Shown: positions 25,001 through 34,728 of the stretch, in pieces
Position numbering within the stretch: the first letter of the stretch is position 1
Layout: each line of letters opens with the position of its first letter
Assembly: GCA_019054805.1 (NCBI GenBank)
Contig: JAHQIY010000003.1
Coordinates: forward strand, 2,666,001 to 2,730,000
Source of the DNA: Brachionus manjavacas
Taxonomy: Eukaryota > Rotifera > Eurotatoria > Ploima > Brachionidae
Length of the DNA stretch: 64,000 nucleotides
Reading direction: 5' to 3'
Program-made: the position numbers and the translations under genes
The notes under the pieces: model-generated
What the model saw: the letters and a program-made list of their open reading frames with translations, nothing else
The model's database searches: none
What the model was told of the DNA's origin: nothing

Positions 25001-28000
25001 TTAGTATAACAGATTATAGTACATTTTAATAAGGATAGTATCCTTTTCAAATGATGCATCAAACTAGCATTCGAAGTTTCATTACCTCTGCGAACAAGAA
25101 GGCCTTAGAGGTATAGGTAATTAATGAGTCTAGAACATGCGAAAAAATAAAATTCCTAAAAAAGAGCTTATTAATAGTGAAAAAAAGATAAAATTTCATG
25201 CAAACTGTTAAATTTTCATCATTTCATCTTAATGATATCACAACTTTTTTCTTTTTGAAATTTCGGACAACCACTTTTTGACCAGCTTTTAATTTTCGAG
25301 AGTTTTTTACTGAGAAAAAGTGTTGATATAAATTTTGATTAATTATTAAAATATAATTTAAAACTCAAATATTTATTCAAAAAATATTACTATTTTTAAG
25401 CACTGTTCAAAACAATTGAATCCCAAGGTTGTCGCAAAATTAATGTAATTAACTTTTTATGGTTTTGTGAAATTCAGTGATGATGAAAAAAAAATTGAAT
25501 AACTTTTTTTCTAAAAATTGAAACTTAGTTCTGTAAATGCAACATAGTGCAACATTCAAAGTTGCATCAAATAACAAGGTCTGCTAGATTTGTAGAGTTT
25601 AGCAGAAATTAAAGTTCAATGTAATCGGGCGCAGTGCATTTCGCAGCGATTCTGCACATCATAAGCAGACTTTGACAATTAGTTGCATCTTCTACTTTTA
25701 CGATGTAGATTTACTTAAAACAATTTTTTTTTTATGTCCATGGGACTTCAAAATTTTTTAATAATAATAATAATATTTCACAGAACTATTTTTAGACTCT
25801 AAGAATAAAAGTTATTTAATTTTTTTACACTTTGTTCTGTTCTTTTGTACTGAACTTCACAAAACCCTGTAGCATCGTTGAAAATTACTTTTTCCAAGAA
25901 ACCACTAAAGACTTGATAATTGAATTAGATTCAATATTTTATCACTTGATATATGCGAAAAATTTGTTCCAGCGTATTTAAAGAAGCTAAACTGATAACA
26001 GCAATTTGAAGAACTAATTTTGCACTCTAAGAAAAAAAGATTTATAAATTTTTTTCTATTTTTTGTTCAGAAGTCACAATAAAGAAGAGTTTGAAACAAA
26101 AATTTCAATTTTTAATAAAATAAATTAAAAAAAGTCTCACAGTTTTTTCCTTCTTTGAAGTTTCTCAAAGATTCGTAGACATCATTGAAAAAGCCTTCAA
26201 AAGCAAACTCGGCAAAATTTGGCGCTGCGCACAAATAGCCGCAAATCGAGCTCAAAATTCTGCCAGCTCGAGCAATAAAGCTATTTCCATTGATGTAATT
26301 ACTTATTTTATTCAAAATCAACCTGAGTATTTGCTTTGATGACTGTCTGATGAGGACTTTACAAGTGTGCATTATGTGAGCTTGATAATAATTTTCATCA
26401 GCATTCTTATTGCCAGTGCTGACCGAAAAGTGTTTGGAAGCAGCAGCTGCTGACGCCGAACTCTCGGACGAAATATCCGAGGCCAGCTGGTCGATGATGT
26501 AAAAAACCCGCTTGAAAAACTCGTGCACAAAGTCTTCGAATTTGGCGGTCTCATAGCACAGCTCTCTTTCGTGTTCACTCAAATCGTTTCGGTAGTTAAC
26601 TGCCGCAGAACAATCGCACACAATCACACAATTCAGAACATTGGAAATAAACTGAAGCGTCAAATTGCACTTGTTTGCATCATTCGGATCCAATCCGGGC
26701 AAAACTGAATTCAACAAAGGAATTATCTGCATTTGAGTTTGAAATTTGTGGCGTGGATTGAACGCGGCCAGCTCTCTGGAGACCAAAACTAAACAACTTA
26801 GAATCGATGTGTATCTGTGTGGCTCGACCAAGCTGTCAAATGACAGATAGACCTTTTCCAAAAATGGCTCCAGTATTAGATCAGCGCGCAAAAATGTCAA
26901 AAATTGAAAAGCTTTTTTGACATCGGATTGATGCGACTTGCTGAAAATGGCCGTGAAGCAGACATCTCTCAGAGCCAGCACAAAGTTTTCTATGTCCAAA
27001 TCGGTGATTGCATGATTTTTAGCTGATGGTTTTATGTACCATTTTTTGCTTTCTTTTCTCTCACTAAATCGTAAAATAACTCTAGTTAAATTCAAATAAA
27101 ATTAAAAAAAATTCACCTTTTGACTCTTTTTATCAAATTTTCAGGTAATAATTTCAAAAAAAGGAATAGATTTCCCTGCAAAAAAAAAAGAAAAAATTAA
27201 AAAAAAATTAATTATTTTCAAAAAAATAAAGAGAGTACGTACCGACCACGAGCCGGTATTTGACGGATAATAGAAGGATCTAAGAGCCAGGAATAGCTTC
27301 TTGATGTGTTGCATGCATAATTCTCGCTGGGAACCTGTGGCTATCATGGACACAATCCAATTTGCCAGTGTGGATATTTCATCATTTTCATAGACAAATA
27401 ATTGGGATAAGGTGGTGTTGAATGTGGAGCCAGTGGTTGACAATCCCAGAGCTAGCGAGTCTTTTGAACCAAACGGAAGACCAAAACCTCTGAGGATATT
27501 GCTGAAAATATACGGAATATATGGACACCAGTCGATTTCTCCAATGTTATGATTTGCCACTCGAGCAAAAAGGCTAACAACGTTCTTTATTTGCAAAATA
27601 ATAAAGCAAAAAGATAAATTTTATTTTATTCAAAATTTTACGCTTTCCCAAAAGTTCCTTGTGCTAAAAGTTGTCCATAGATTCAAAAACTCAGATAACC
27701 ATAGCCTAAATTCAAACATTAATAAATATTTAAAGCAAAAATTAAATTTTGATCTTATTGAGTTTTTGTGACCCAAAAGATAAGAAGAATAGATTCCCAG
27801 GCGATAAATTGGATTAAGATCAGAGGCAACTTGGCGTACAGTTTCTTATAGAAGATAATACGAATTCGGTAAAAGTAGAAATTCAAGAAAATTTTTTTTT
27901 AATGCTTCAAAAGATCTTTAAAAGAAAAAGTTCATGATACATTTAAATGCATTAAGCAAATAATAGACTTTATATTCAGTGAAAAATAAATTAGGATATG

Positions 28001-31000
28001 TCAATATTTTATTAATTTAAAAACTGAAAATCCCTTTAGCTCTTCTTACCATATAGGATTGAAAAAATTTCGATTATAAGTATCTAAAATTAAATTTTTA
28101 ATATTTTCCCTAATGTAAAAAAACTTAAAGCCGAAAGCCTTTTAAAATTGTCTCAAATTGTAAATTTATAAAATGTTACAGAAAAAACAGTTGACTTTAA
28201 GTTTTCACTTTTTAACAAAATAATTCAATCGACAAGTTTTAGCGGTTAATTTTCTTTTTAGATCATAAATTTATAAGTTGATTGATACTTTTTTAAATCT
28301 CAAAATAATTTAGACAACATTGCAATTAAAATAAAAATATAATTACTCGTTTATAATTGTATTAGACAATCATGTGATTCTAGGGGGCTATTTTCATCCT
28401 TATTGAGAGTTGAATGTATAGTTTAAAAAAATCTTTTCTAAAATAAATAATGATTATATTTTCTGAGATTCTGTTTATCCAAAAAACATTTTTTTTTTGT
28501 ACTTTAAGGCCATTTATTTAATTAAATTTAATCAGACTTGTTTTTAAGTCTTAAGTCAAGTCAAGTAAACGACTTAAAATTTTTTTGAAAATTCAAATAA
28601 TTAGATCTATTTTTTTGAGTCATGTCGTGTGTGTGACCAAACATATCATTTCCAGAATGAGATGGTTTTAAATTTAAAAAGGGATTTTTTGTGATCAGAA
28701 AATTTATAATTGAAAAATAAAGTTGTATTTAAAGTTTGTTGAAGTCTTCAGAAAAAATTTTTTAAGTCTAGATTTTATCATCCTTTTCACTCTTCTAATT
28801 GACTTCTATTTTTTTCTTCAGCCAGAAAATCAGAAAATTTGGGTCTTGTCGATTATGTTACTTCGAAGTCACTTAATTACGTGACTCCGCGACGAGTCAC
28901 CTAATATGTGACTCCAGCAAACAAATAATTATAAAAATATTTTTTGATTAAAAATTTATGTGACATATAAAAAAATTTAAGTCAAGTCATAACTTTGACT
29001 TAAATTTTTGTGACATAGACTTAAAACTGTGACTTAAAAACAAGTCTTAATTTAATAATTATGTAATTTAATAATTTAATCGGAAAATATTTATAGATGA
29101 TGTAAAAAAGATGAAAAAACTATAAAAAAGATTAATTTTACTAGAAAAAAAATCAACAAATATTTTACAGTATTGCTATGATAAATTTTTTTTACGAAGT
29201 TTAATTACGCCATTTAAATTTAAAAGATATTTCGATCACTTAAAAAAGGTATTATTTAATAAAAAAGATATTCATTTTATATTCCTTTGAAAGTTATTAA
29301 TTTTTAGGGAATTAAAATAGTCATTGAGAAAAACGGTGACTGGTCGGATCATTTATAATTGCATTTTAGTTGTGTTTTTTAACGATTTTTTTTTCCCGTT
29401 TTTTTACTAAAAATTTACGTAAAATTACGTAAAATTTCTATTTAAAAAAAAATAGAAATTTTACGTAATTTACGTATTTAAATTTTTATTTAAAAAAAAA
29501 AGAGTAATATTCCTAAAAATCGCCATTTTTTCAGTTTTTTTGGCCGTTTTTATATTTGCTAAAATTAACTATAATTTACGTAAAATCACGTAAAATTTCG
29601 TAAAAACAGTGTATCATAGTAGTAGTGTATATATTTATTTTTATTTATTTGTAAATCTGTACCGAGTCAATGCTACTTCAGAATAAAAAAATAAAATTAA
29701 AAAAAAAGTTTTTATTTGCTATAATGTTAATTTAAATACAATATTAATTGACATTTTCCAGCTAAAATATGATTACTAGAAAGATAGATTAATTTAAAAC
29801 TTTTACGGCTAAAAAGCTAACATTGGCTTCGCTTTAAATAATTAAATCTCATTGTCTATCCATGTAAAACAGAATGAAAAATCAATCATTTACAAAAAAG
29901 TTGTTAGATCTATTAACTATTGAAGTTTCTTTTACCAAATTAACTTTTTAGAATTTTTAATTTTGTGATAGCTAATTTATTTTTTTAAATCGAAAAAATA
30001 ACAAACACAAATAAAAAGTTTCCATGACTAATTAATAACCAAATTTAAAAAGATAAAATACAAGATTTTTGCAAACAATTAATTGAAATTAAAACAACTC
30101 AGACCAAAAGCAATAAAGAGATTTATTTTTTTGAGTATTTCCGGGAAATTAGATCTTTAAAAAGAGTCTGATTTTACCGCACAAATAAAAATCTGTCATC
30201 CACCAACAAATAACTTTTTAGTTTACAATAACTACTCTCCATGAATATAAATTTTTCTAAACAAATTTCAAATTAAAAATTTTGAAAACAAAAATCATGA
30301 TTTTTCGATATTTTTCCTTTTTAATTCTTAAAAAAAATTAAAAAAAATATTTAAATCTTTTCAGCGCAAATTGCCAATGACCTCTCAATTATATTTATTT
30401 TTTAGATCCAGTCATTAAAATTCGAAATCTGTAAATCATTACTTGTTAAAATTTTCATAGTTTTTCACAGGGTGGTCTAATTTTTAGTTTTTTGTAAAAA
30501 AAAATATTTCATTCCAAAAAAATTCAATTTTTTTAATTGACTAGCTTGGTAACATGAAAAAAAAATTACTTGTATCCATATTCTGACTCATACTCGTACA
30601 TAATTGTTGGTAAAAAGAGCTTGCATCTTTCGAAGGCCGAATTCATGGCCGAATCAAATGGACACATGTAAGTGCGCCATTCTTCCAGCATTTCTCTGGT
30701 ACTCTCCTGGTCAAAATAAATTCTTGCATAGCGTATAAAAACAGAAAATGCGCTTGACTCAATACTCCTTGAAAAAAAAAATTAAGAAAGGAAAAAAAAA
30801 AAATATCATCTACGATGGAGGCAACTCGGCCGAGTAGTCGTTCAAATTGTGAATTCGACAATAAAGCTTGTACAAAGGCCTCCACTCAATGGTTAGCTCA
30901 TCGCGAGTTATCTTATCATATTTTCTAATTAATTTTAATAAAAATTTAAATTAAAAAAATCAACATTCAAAATTTACTTTAGTAGTTCGGTGAGCACATT

Positions 31001-31483
31001 GAGGCAATAGTCGATTGTGGGCAAATCGACTCTTTCGTTCAGCATCACTGACAAATAAAGCTTTATTAGCTTTAAGTGGTCTTGTTTGGTGAAGAACAAG
31101 CCGTATTCGTGTATGAAAACGATGAGTTGGTTTGACCAGTGGGAAAAACCGGGTCTGAACTCGTTTAGAACAACTGCCCCTGTGATATTTTGGCGAATCA
31201 GCTCAAAAGTTTCGAAGGCGCACTTTTTAATTTGGTCAAAGAAGGGCAACTGCTGGACGTAGATGTCGACTTTTTGCAGGCACTTGAGCTCAGGATCAGC
31301 CCGGCTCCAGCCACTATTGCTTACTTCCACTTCCATAGGTTCGGCCTGGTCCATTTCGACGCTCGAATCACACGACTCAAAATCGTCCACAATTCTCGAG
31401 CCTTGGATGCCCTTATCTATGGCTATATCAGTATTACTCATTTTAATTTTGGGTTTCTCAAAAATTAATTGTATGTTTTTCAT
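12023..31483 (-). CDS. PSME4: Proteasome activator complex subunit 4 (PA200/Blm10), twelve exons
   Basis: PA200 is a single-chain HEAT-repeat cap that binds the ends of the 20S proteasome and opens its gate, mainly in the nucleus. I joined exons 31483-30978, 30924-30814, 30767-30570, 27705-27642, 27584-27243, 27175-27117, 27063-26141, 23614-23547, 23492-22776, 20396-19491, 16109-15121 and 13050-12023. Every junction is GT-AG and all phases agree. The product is about 1970 residues, close to the animal family length of roughly 1850. Conserved stretches run collinearly along the family: EMLEEWRTYMCPFD, IDWCPYIPYIF, LPGLDPND, YWGYYCWPSK, LIRGSKYWSF, FRRTHYDNWSEHK, and the end SPSYYA. The last tyrosines match the conserved gate-opening C-terminus. 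Two starts are possible (31483 or 31441). The final exon needs two one-base corrections in A6 tracts (12329-12334, 12627-12632). Introns are loaded with mobile elements. Confidence 0.93.
13051..15120. other. PSME4 intron 11
   Basis: 2.07 kb and AT-rich. It contains the small MITE at 13831-13931. Frames at 14222-14680 look like chance ORFs in low-complexity sequence. Confidence 0.65.
13831..13931. repeat. Small MITE with CTGCAAAAACTCTGCAA ends (copy 2)
   Basis: Starts ggctctgcaaaaactctgca and ends tgcagagtttttgcagagc, an inverted repeat of about 25 bp around a 50-bp core. Related to 9246-9332; a further end-like stretch is at about 14894-14915. Confidence 0.6.
15121..16109 (-). CDS. PSME4: PSME4 exon 11
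   Basis: 989 bp starting at the AAAG acceptor (IAIDALCIIFKMVKHKKQ). Encodes KSYWGYYCWPSK, FLQLYRIEESRGHEKFDKKA, LIRGSKYWSFDQLKKLW and QVEWRAPEFW, among the best-conserved stretches of PA200. Confidence 0.93.
16320..17528. mobile_element. Non-coding DNA element with ~140-bp inverted ends (PSME4 intron 10)
   Basis: Left end catgctttacatgttatgat and right end atcataacatgtaaagcatg are perfect inverses, and pairing continues to about 16460 and 17393 (for example tttactcaatccgttgat against atcaatggattgagtaaa). The 1.2-kb element has no ORF. Target duplication is not clear. Confidence 0.7.
17533..18964 (+). pseudogene. Non-LTR reverse transcriptase remnant (family B-like) in PSME4 intron 10
   Basis: The + strand reads PQGSVTSPL, then (across the MITE 18034-18333) LFSNFINDISKR, QYSLLFADNLA (YADD-type box with N for the second D), LKEIERWF, KSKFLGITLNSKLTFGP and the C-terminal SHSVPLVVRLSNS. 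The last matches the B copy at 40905-41120. The region 17533-17990 is coding-like but unrecognised; its end YDFHLRYGHLSDQC could be a zinc-knuckle remnant. Many stops. Confidence 0.65.
18034..18333. mobile_element. hAT-type MITE with 8-bp target duplication GTCCACTC
   Basis: 300 bp. Ends CAGACTTG and CAAGTCTG with long inverted arms rich in AAGTCAAGTC. GTCCACTC is duplicated at 18026-18033 and 18334-18341. Removing the element and one duplicate restores the reverse-transcriptase text PQGSVTSPLLFSNFIN. Confidence 0.9.
18973..19233. mobile_element. hAT-type MITE with 8-bp target duplication TCCTGAAC
   Basis: 261 bp. Ends CAGACTTGGGCAAAAGTC and its inverse. TCCTGAAC occurs at 18965-18972 and 19234-19241. 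Same terminal CAGACTTG as the element at 18034-18333 but a different subterminal sequence. Confidence 0.9.
19491..20396 (-). CDS. PSME4: PSME4 exon 10
   Basis: 906 bp, phase 0 at both ends. Encodes the ASVRKDAQSQLFSFLSHYPH HEAT repeat, THDQLKGCLYIISGNNY and SYEKPSVQALLDKI. I end it at the GTAGGA donor after HIRK because exon 11 then continues the family pattern exactly. Reading through instead gives a non-conserved tail. Confidence 0.88.
20497..20930. repeat. Decayed fold-back repeat in PSME4 intron 9
   Basis: Begins agacttgtttttacaag, like the hAT-type MITEs. Internal arms gcattgggaattttcataca (about 20540) and its near inverse (about 20885-20905) pair. The right end is not intact. Confidence 0.45.
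21593..21614. repeat. Pentanucleotide microsatellite (ATGAC)n
   Basis: Four tandem TGACA/ATGAC units. Confidence 0.8.
22048..22093 (+). ncRNA. Hammerhead-ribozyme-like motif in PSME4 intron 9
   Basis: The core reads CTGAAGA (55-61 of line 22000), hairpin GCCTT-aatc-AAGGC, then GAAA and CGCGTA. Flanks TTAGATC (22048-22054) and GATTTAA (22087-22093) can pair over 7 bp with one G-U. This places a GTA cleavage triplet next to stem I, as in hammerheads with a minimal stem III. One extra A lies between the CTGAAGA box and stem II, a departure from the consensus. Similar motifs occur with Penelope-like and other retroelements, but no such element is seen beside it. Activity is unproven. Confidence 0.35.
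22776..23492 (-). CDS. PSME4: PSME4 exon 9
   Basis: 717 bp, phase 0 at both ends. Encodes TIYPIEQSSVEYNF, LPVRDWAKTGDIFNLGIRYH (the conserved W-G-x-P-G-D type block) and the MYSGSRL segment. Confidence 0.9.
23547..23614 (-). CDS. PSME4: PSME4 exon 8
   Basis: 68-bp exon encoding ENFLKDERGDIEVEWKLQLA, matching the family segment before the long central repeats. It follows a 2.5-kb intron holding a fold-back element. Confidence 0.8.
24071..25287. mobile_element. Long fold-back element in PSME4 intron 7
   Basis: Arms of about 200-250 bp: left 24071-24280 and right 25045-25287 pair (for example cctctaaggccttcttgttc against its inverse at 25090-25115). A second nested pair lies inside: gagaatattaaaaagttaaa at 24690 and its inverse at 24945, and ggtttaggga near 24670 against tccctaaacc near 24820. 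No ORF. Confidence 0.75.
26141..27063 (-). CDS. PSME4: PSME4 exon 7
   Basis: 923 bp. HEAT-repeat region with FSKSHQSDVKKAFQFLTFLR, the SLVEPHRYTSILSCL block, LPGLDPNDANKCNLTLQFIS and ELCYETAKFEDFVHEFFKR, all collinear with PA200. Confidence 0.93.
27117..27175 (-). CDS. PSME4: PSME4 exon 6
   Basis: 59-bp exon encoding GNLFLFLKLLPENLIKRVKR, matching the KLLQRLP-type helix of the family. Introns of 67 and 53 bp flank it. Confidence 0.85.
27243..27584 (-). CDS. PSME4: PSME4 exon 5
   Basis: 342 bp. Encodes VVSLFARVANHNIGEIDWCP and YYPSNTGSW, both well conserved in PA200. Starts and ends in phase 0. Confidence 0.9.
27642..27705 (-). CDS. PSME4: PSME4 exon 4
   Basis: 64-bp exon encoding LWLSEFLNLWTTF, the counterpart of the family LWFDELIGLW block. 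Missed by ORF length alone; found from phase and homology. Confidence 0.8.
28533..29048. mobile_element. hAT-type MITE with target duplication AATTTAAT
   Basis: Left end cagacttgtttttaagtctt and right end gacttaaaaacaagtct(t). AATTTAAT occurs at 28525-28532 and 29049-29056. Same family as 18034-18333 but longer (516 bp), with internal divergence. Confidence 0.75.
29416..29605. repeat. TACGTAAAAT repeats and palindrome
   Basis: 29416-29476 is an almost perfect hairpin (tacgtaaaattacgtaaaat and its inverse around an A-run). Direct copies of the same word recur at 29574-29605. Possibly a small inverted-repeat element. Confidence 0.6.
30570..30767 (-). CDS. PSME4: PSME4 exon 3
   Basis: 198 bp. 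Encodes EMLEEWRTYMCPFDSAMN and the FLPT segment, strongly conserved in PA200. Followed by a 2.9-kb intron. Confidence 0.88.
30814..30924 (-). CDS. PSME4: PSME4 exon 2
   Basis: 111 bp. Encodes KYDKITRDELTIEWRPLYKL and NDYSAELPPS, matching the WRPLY block of the family. Acceptor attag at 30925-30926, donor gtagat at 30813. Confidence 0.85.
30978..31483 (-). CDS. PSME4: PSME4 exon 1
   Basis: N-terminal coding exon, phase 2 at its donor. Residues after about 70 (FFDQIKKCAFETFELIRQNI, then GFSHWSNQLIVFIHEYG) match the N-terminal HEAT region. The first ~60 residues are acidic, Ser-rich and family-variable. A second Met at 31441 (MSNTDIAIDKG) may be the real start. Confidence 0.88.
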
Positions 31484-32565
31484 GAATATTTTAAATAATT
31501 TTTTCTCTAAATTTGTTCAAATTTTCATTCATCATATAGAAAAATTTCTGTTCTAAAATAAATTAGAAAAAAAGCTATGATTTTTATTCAAGTTATTTTT
31601 GAAATATGCTTTTGATTTCGTGCTAAAACTTAGGTTGTTTGAATATAATTATGTGAAAAGCAAATTCACAACACAGACTTGGCGCCTCGAACTAAGAAAT
31701 GATTTAGATGCATGATAATCCCGATTGTGGAATGTAAGTTCTCATAAAGCTGATTGTCTGATGCCTATAGAGCCCTGACGCTGCATTTAACTTTAAAAAA
31801 ATGCTTAGAAATATTTTTGGGAAAGCTTCAAGCTTTCCCATTTGATTTACACCAAAAATATGAAAGAACTTTTGTCTAGGCTTATGATTAGAAGTTATTA
31901 GTGCGCAATTTTGCACTCAAATTGTTATATAATTATCTACAATTTCGTAGATTTGATTTTTAATTTTTTCAGAACTGAATTGTCTGATGCAAGTAGAACC
32001 AAAGAATTTTTAAGTTTATTTTTAATAAAACTTATTTTTGCATAATGAAAAATTTTTTTATTTGTTATTTACGGGTGTCCAAAAATGTTAACCCGAAATT
32101 TCATTTAAATAAAAAATCATTATTAGATAATATTTTATCTCGTTTTTAAAAATAATAATCGTTCTTTTATTTTTTGTGCCTGCATGTCCGACCCTCAGGA
32201 TTGACATAAACCCTGACCTGACTTTGTCCTCAGTGATTATTAAATTTAAAATACTATTTCGATGCATGACTTATTATAGAATTTTATCCTGGTTAAAGCA
32301 AGCTATTAATTATATTTTTCTGATCATTTTTGCAGAAGTTAAGTTGAAAAAACCTCAAAAACTTAGGGTTTTTGCAAAAATTGATGGTTAGAAAATTGAT
32401 CACTTTGTCATATATCTTTTGATAAAGTTTATGTTTTGACTTAAAATTTTGGACGCTCATTAAATTATATATAAGCTTTTAATTAAGTGGCATTCAAAAA
32501 ATTTTTATAAAAATTAGCAGGTGCTTTTCATAATTAAATCATCTTTTCGTAATAAAGTTATCATA
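31484..32565. other. Intergenic region upstream of PSME4
   Basis: About 1.1 kb of AT-rich DNA that should contain the PSME4 promoter. I see no distinctive core element, gene or repeat. Confidence 0.4.
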
Positions 32566-32573
32566 CTAAAACA

Positions 32574-33218
32574 GAGGCCATATCATTACATAGAAAAAAA
32601 AACTTAGAAAATTTACATTGAAAAGCGACAAATTTTTTGTCCGAAAATTGATACATAGAAAAATTCACATACAAAATTGAATTTCAATAAAGACAAGTTT
32701 CTTGTTAATTTAAATTCAATTTTTTTTTAACTTCTATAATTTTTGAAAAAAATTTTCTCTTATGATATTTTCAAATATCTGGCTTTAGTAAATTTAAATT
32801 GAGATTTTTATTTAAAAATCTTAAATTAAATAATTCCTCGCCATTGAGACAATTTCATTGTTTTCAATAAAATATTGGAACTTTCACAAAAGAAGGCATT
32901 GTGAAACAAAAAACAAAGACAAAAGCTTTAAATTGAAACTAAATGTAAAGAGATCAAAGATAGAAAAAAAGAGATGAAATTTATATAAACAATATAAAAG
33001 TATAAAATATTTAGAATTTCTATATAAATTAATTGGAATTATGTGGTACTCATTTTTTATTTTTAAGCTTAATAGATTTTTTTGACCAAGTATTTGACCA
33101 AAAAATATGACAATTTTATCAATGTTAATTTTTCTATGTAATAAATTTCGGAGAAAAAATAATAATTTTTCAATGTAAATTTTCTATGTTTTTTTTTTCT
33201 ATGTAATGATATAGAGCC
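32574..33218. mobile_element. hAT-like TIR element with target duplication CTAAAACA
   Basis: 645 bp. Ends gaggccatatcattacatag and the near inverse of ggctctatatcattacatag, with arms of at least 50 bp (acatagaaaaa and aaatttacattgaaaa blocks). CTAAAACA is found at 32566-32573 and 33219-33226. No ORF; non-autonomous. Confidence 0.85.
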
Positions 33219-33431
33219 CTAAAACAAGTATATAATTCATTAGCTAAATGCATAAGCTTCAATCTAATACACAATATTTTTTATTTGTACTAGGTCAGTT
33301 TAAGTTTATTTAGATTCCTCATTTTCGGTTCATCTTTTGGTTACCTATTGACTTTTTGAATATTGTAACTTCTTCCATTTTTACTTTTTCATTTAATTCT
33401 ATAATGCTTTCAAAAAATTGGAATTCGACTT

Positions 33432-33731
33432 TCATGAAAACCCGCAAAACCGTAATTTTGAAAAAAAATTATTTTGACCACTACCTCTCAAAGTCTTTGT
33501 ATTTGAGTGCATGGTCTCTGCGCTCTGAAGGAAATATGTAAGGCAAAAATAAAAATATATCAAATAAAATGTACATACATTCTGAAATCGGCGAAGATAA
33601 TCTACAAAACGGTGTGTTGAGTTTATATAAATTTGGCTTCGTGAATGTTTTACTACTACACCGAGTTGATCATCTACACCGCAATTATTATACATGAAAA
33701 GTGCAAGAAAAAAAGATGAGCGCCTCCCCAT
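33432..33731 (-). other. Unrecognised possible exons
   Basis: A - strand frame (YNNCGVDDQLGVVVKHSR, then THRFVDYLRRFQ) ends at a GTATGT donor near 33582. After an acceptor ttccttcag the next short block can read RRDHALKYKDFER, ending at AG|GTAGTG. The look is coding-like with plausible splice sites, but I recognise no family and the reading frame is short. It could equally be a chance ORF. Confidence 0.2.
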
Positions 33732-34159
33732 TATCCACTAGGATAGAACAGGGACAATTATTATTATTATAATGTTTTACTATTAAAAAAAACATCAAAT
33801 AAGTGTCATTTTTTAAAATAATTTAGAAAACTATAAAATAAACAAATAATTATAAAAAAAATTATAATTTGTTTATTTTTATAATAATTTTTTGTTTTCA
33901 ATTAAATTTATTGATGTTAATTAATCAGCTTTTAATTAAAAAAAAGGAACCACTTTCAATCCTAAATTAGATTTATAAAATTTATCGTATTTATTCTATC
34001 AAATTTTTTTTAATTAGAAAATTAATCAATGATTTTTTCCTTTGAATAGTAGGTTAGGTTCATAAGAATAAAATCTAAAAAAACATATCTATCAACCCGG
34101 ATTGATTCATTACATATGCTACTACTTTTTTCATCATTTCGCTTTTATCAAGCTTTTAA

Positions 34160-34330
34160 ATTTTACTAGTGTTGGACGCCGGGCAGGCAGCCAGGTGGTC
34201 TGTCCAAAAAAAATTTGTTCTTATTTTTTTAGGAAACGTTTATTCTCACTCAAGTTATCTGAGAATAACTAAAAAAATGTATACTCAAGATAACTTTGAC
34301 TTTTGTAGAAAAATTTATTTATTTATACTC
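34160..34330. repeat. Ends of unidentified repeats
   Basis: 34164-34200 (tagtgttggacgccgggcag) is GC-rich and shares tagtgttgg with the inverse of the end of the island at 46376-46566. 34224-34243 (aaacgtttattctcactca) recurs at 44648-44667. Confidence 0.4.
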
Positions 34331-34536
34331 AAAAAAAATTAAAATAAAAAAAAAGGATTAACACATTATTAAGAGATTAATTATTTAGAACAATTGTTAC
34401 ATTTCCAGACATTCTTAATAGGAACATAAGTTCTATTAAAAAAATTTAAAATAATTAATTAAAATAATTTTTTATAATAACTTTTTATGTTCTACTTTTT
34501 TTTCTTTTTTTTTACTTGTCCATTGGACTTTAATTT

Positions 34537-34728
34537 TTAATAAATAAATAATAAATTAACACATTTTAAGTGGAAATTATTTTTACACTTGAAATGAACG
34601 AATTTGAAACTTGTTGCGTCATCTTTTCGTTTTAAACTGCTGACTGTGGTCCATTTAACAAAGTTTGTTCTTGAATAATCATTGAAAACTTGAAGAAATT
34701 CATCAAAATTTGTCGAATGTATGACCAC
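34537..34728 (-). pseudogene. Transposase N-terminal fragment (MULE-like)
   Basis: 63 residues: STNFDEFLQVFNDYSRTNFV, then KWTTVSSLKRK. This resembles the N-terminal part of MULE/SWIM-type transposases found in invertebrates. No catalytic part follows. A SWIM-type C-terminus of possibly the same kind lies at 57466-57960. Weak assignment. Confidence 0.35.

Larger units (their letters stand above)
27706..30569. other. PSME4 intron 3
   Basis: 2.9 kb and AT-rich. It holds the hAT-type element at 28533-29048 and the TACGTAAAAT palindromic region at 29416-29605. No other coding or RNA signal recognised. Confidence 0.7.

Noticed and set aside
26372..26708. ORFs overlapping PSME4 exon 7 in other frames
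   Set aside because: Shadows of the conserved exon.
30643..30885. 80-residue - strand frame at PSME4 exon 3
   Set aside because: It is in a different frame and reads through an intron. The homologous PSME4 frame (EMLEEWRTYMCPFD) explains the region.
31190..31556. Two + strand ORFs opposite PSME4 exon 1
   Set aside because: Antisense shadows of a conserved coding exon, with no family similarity.
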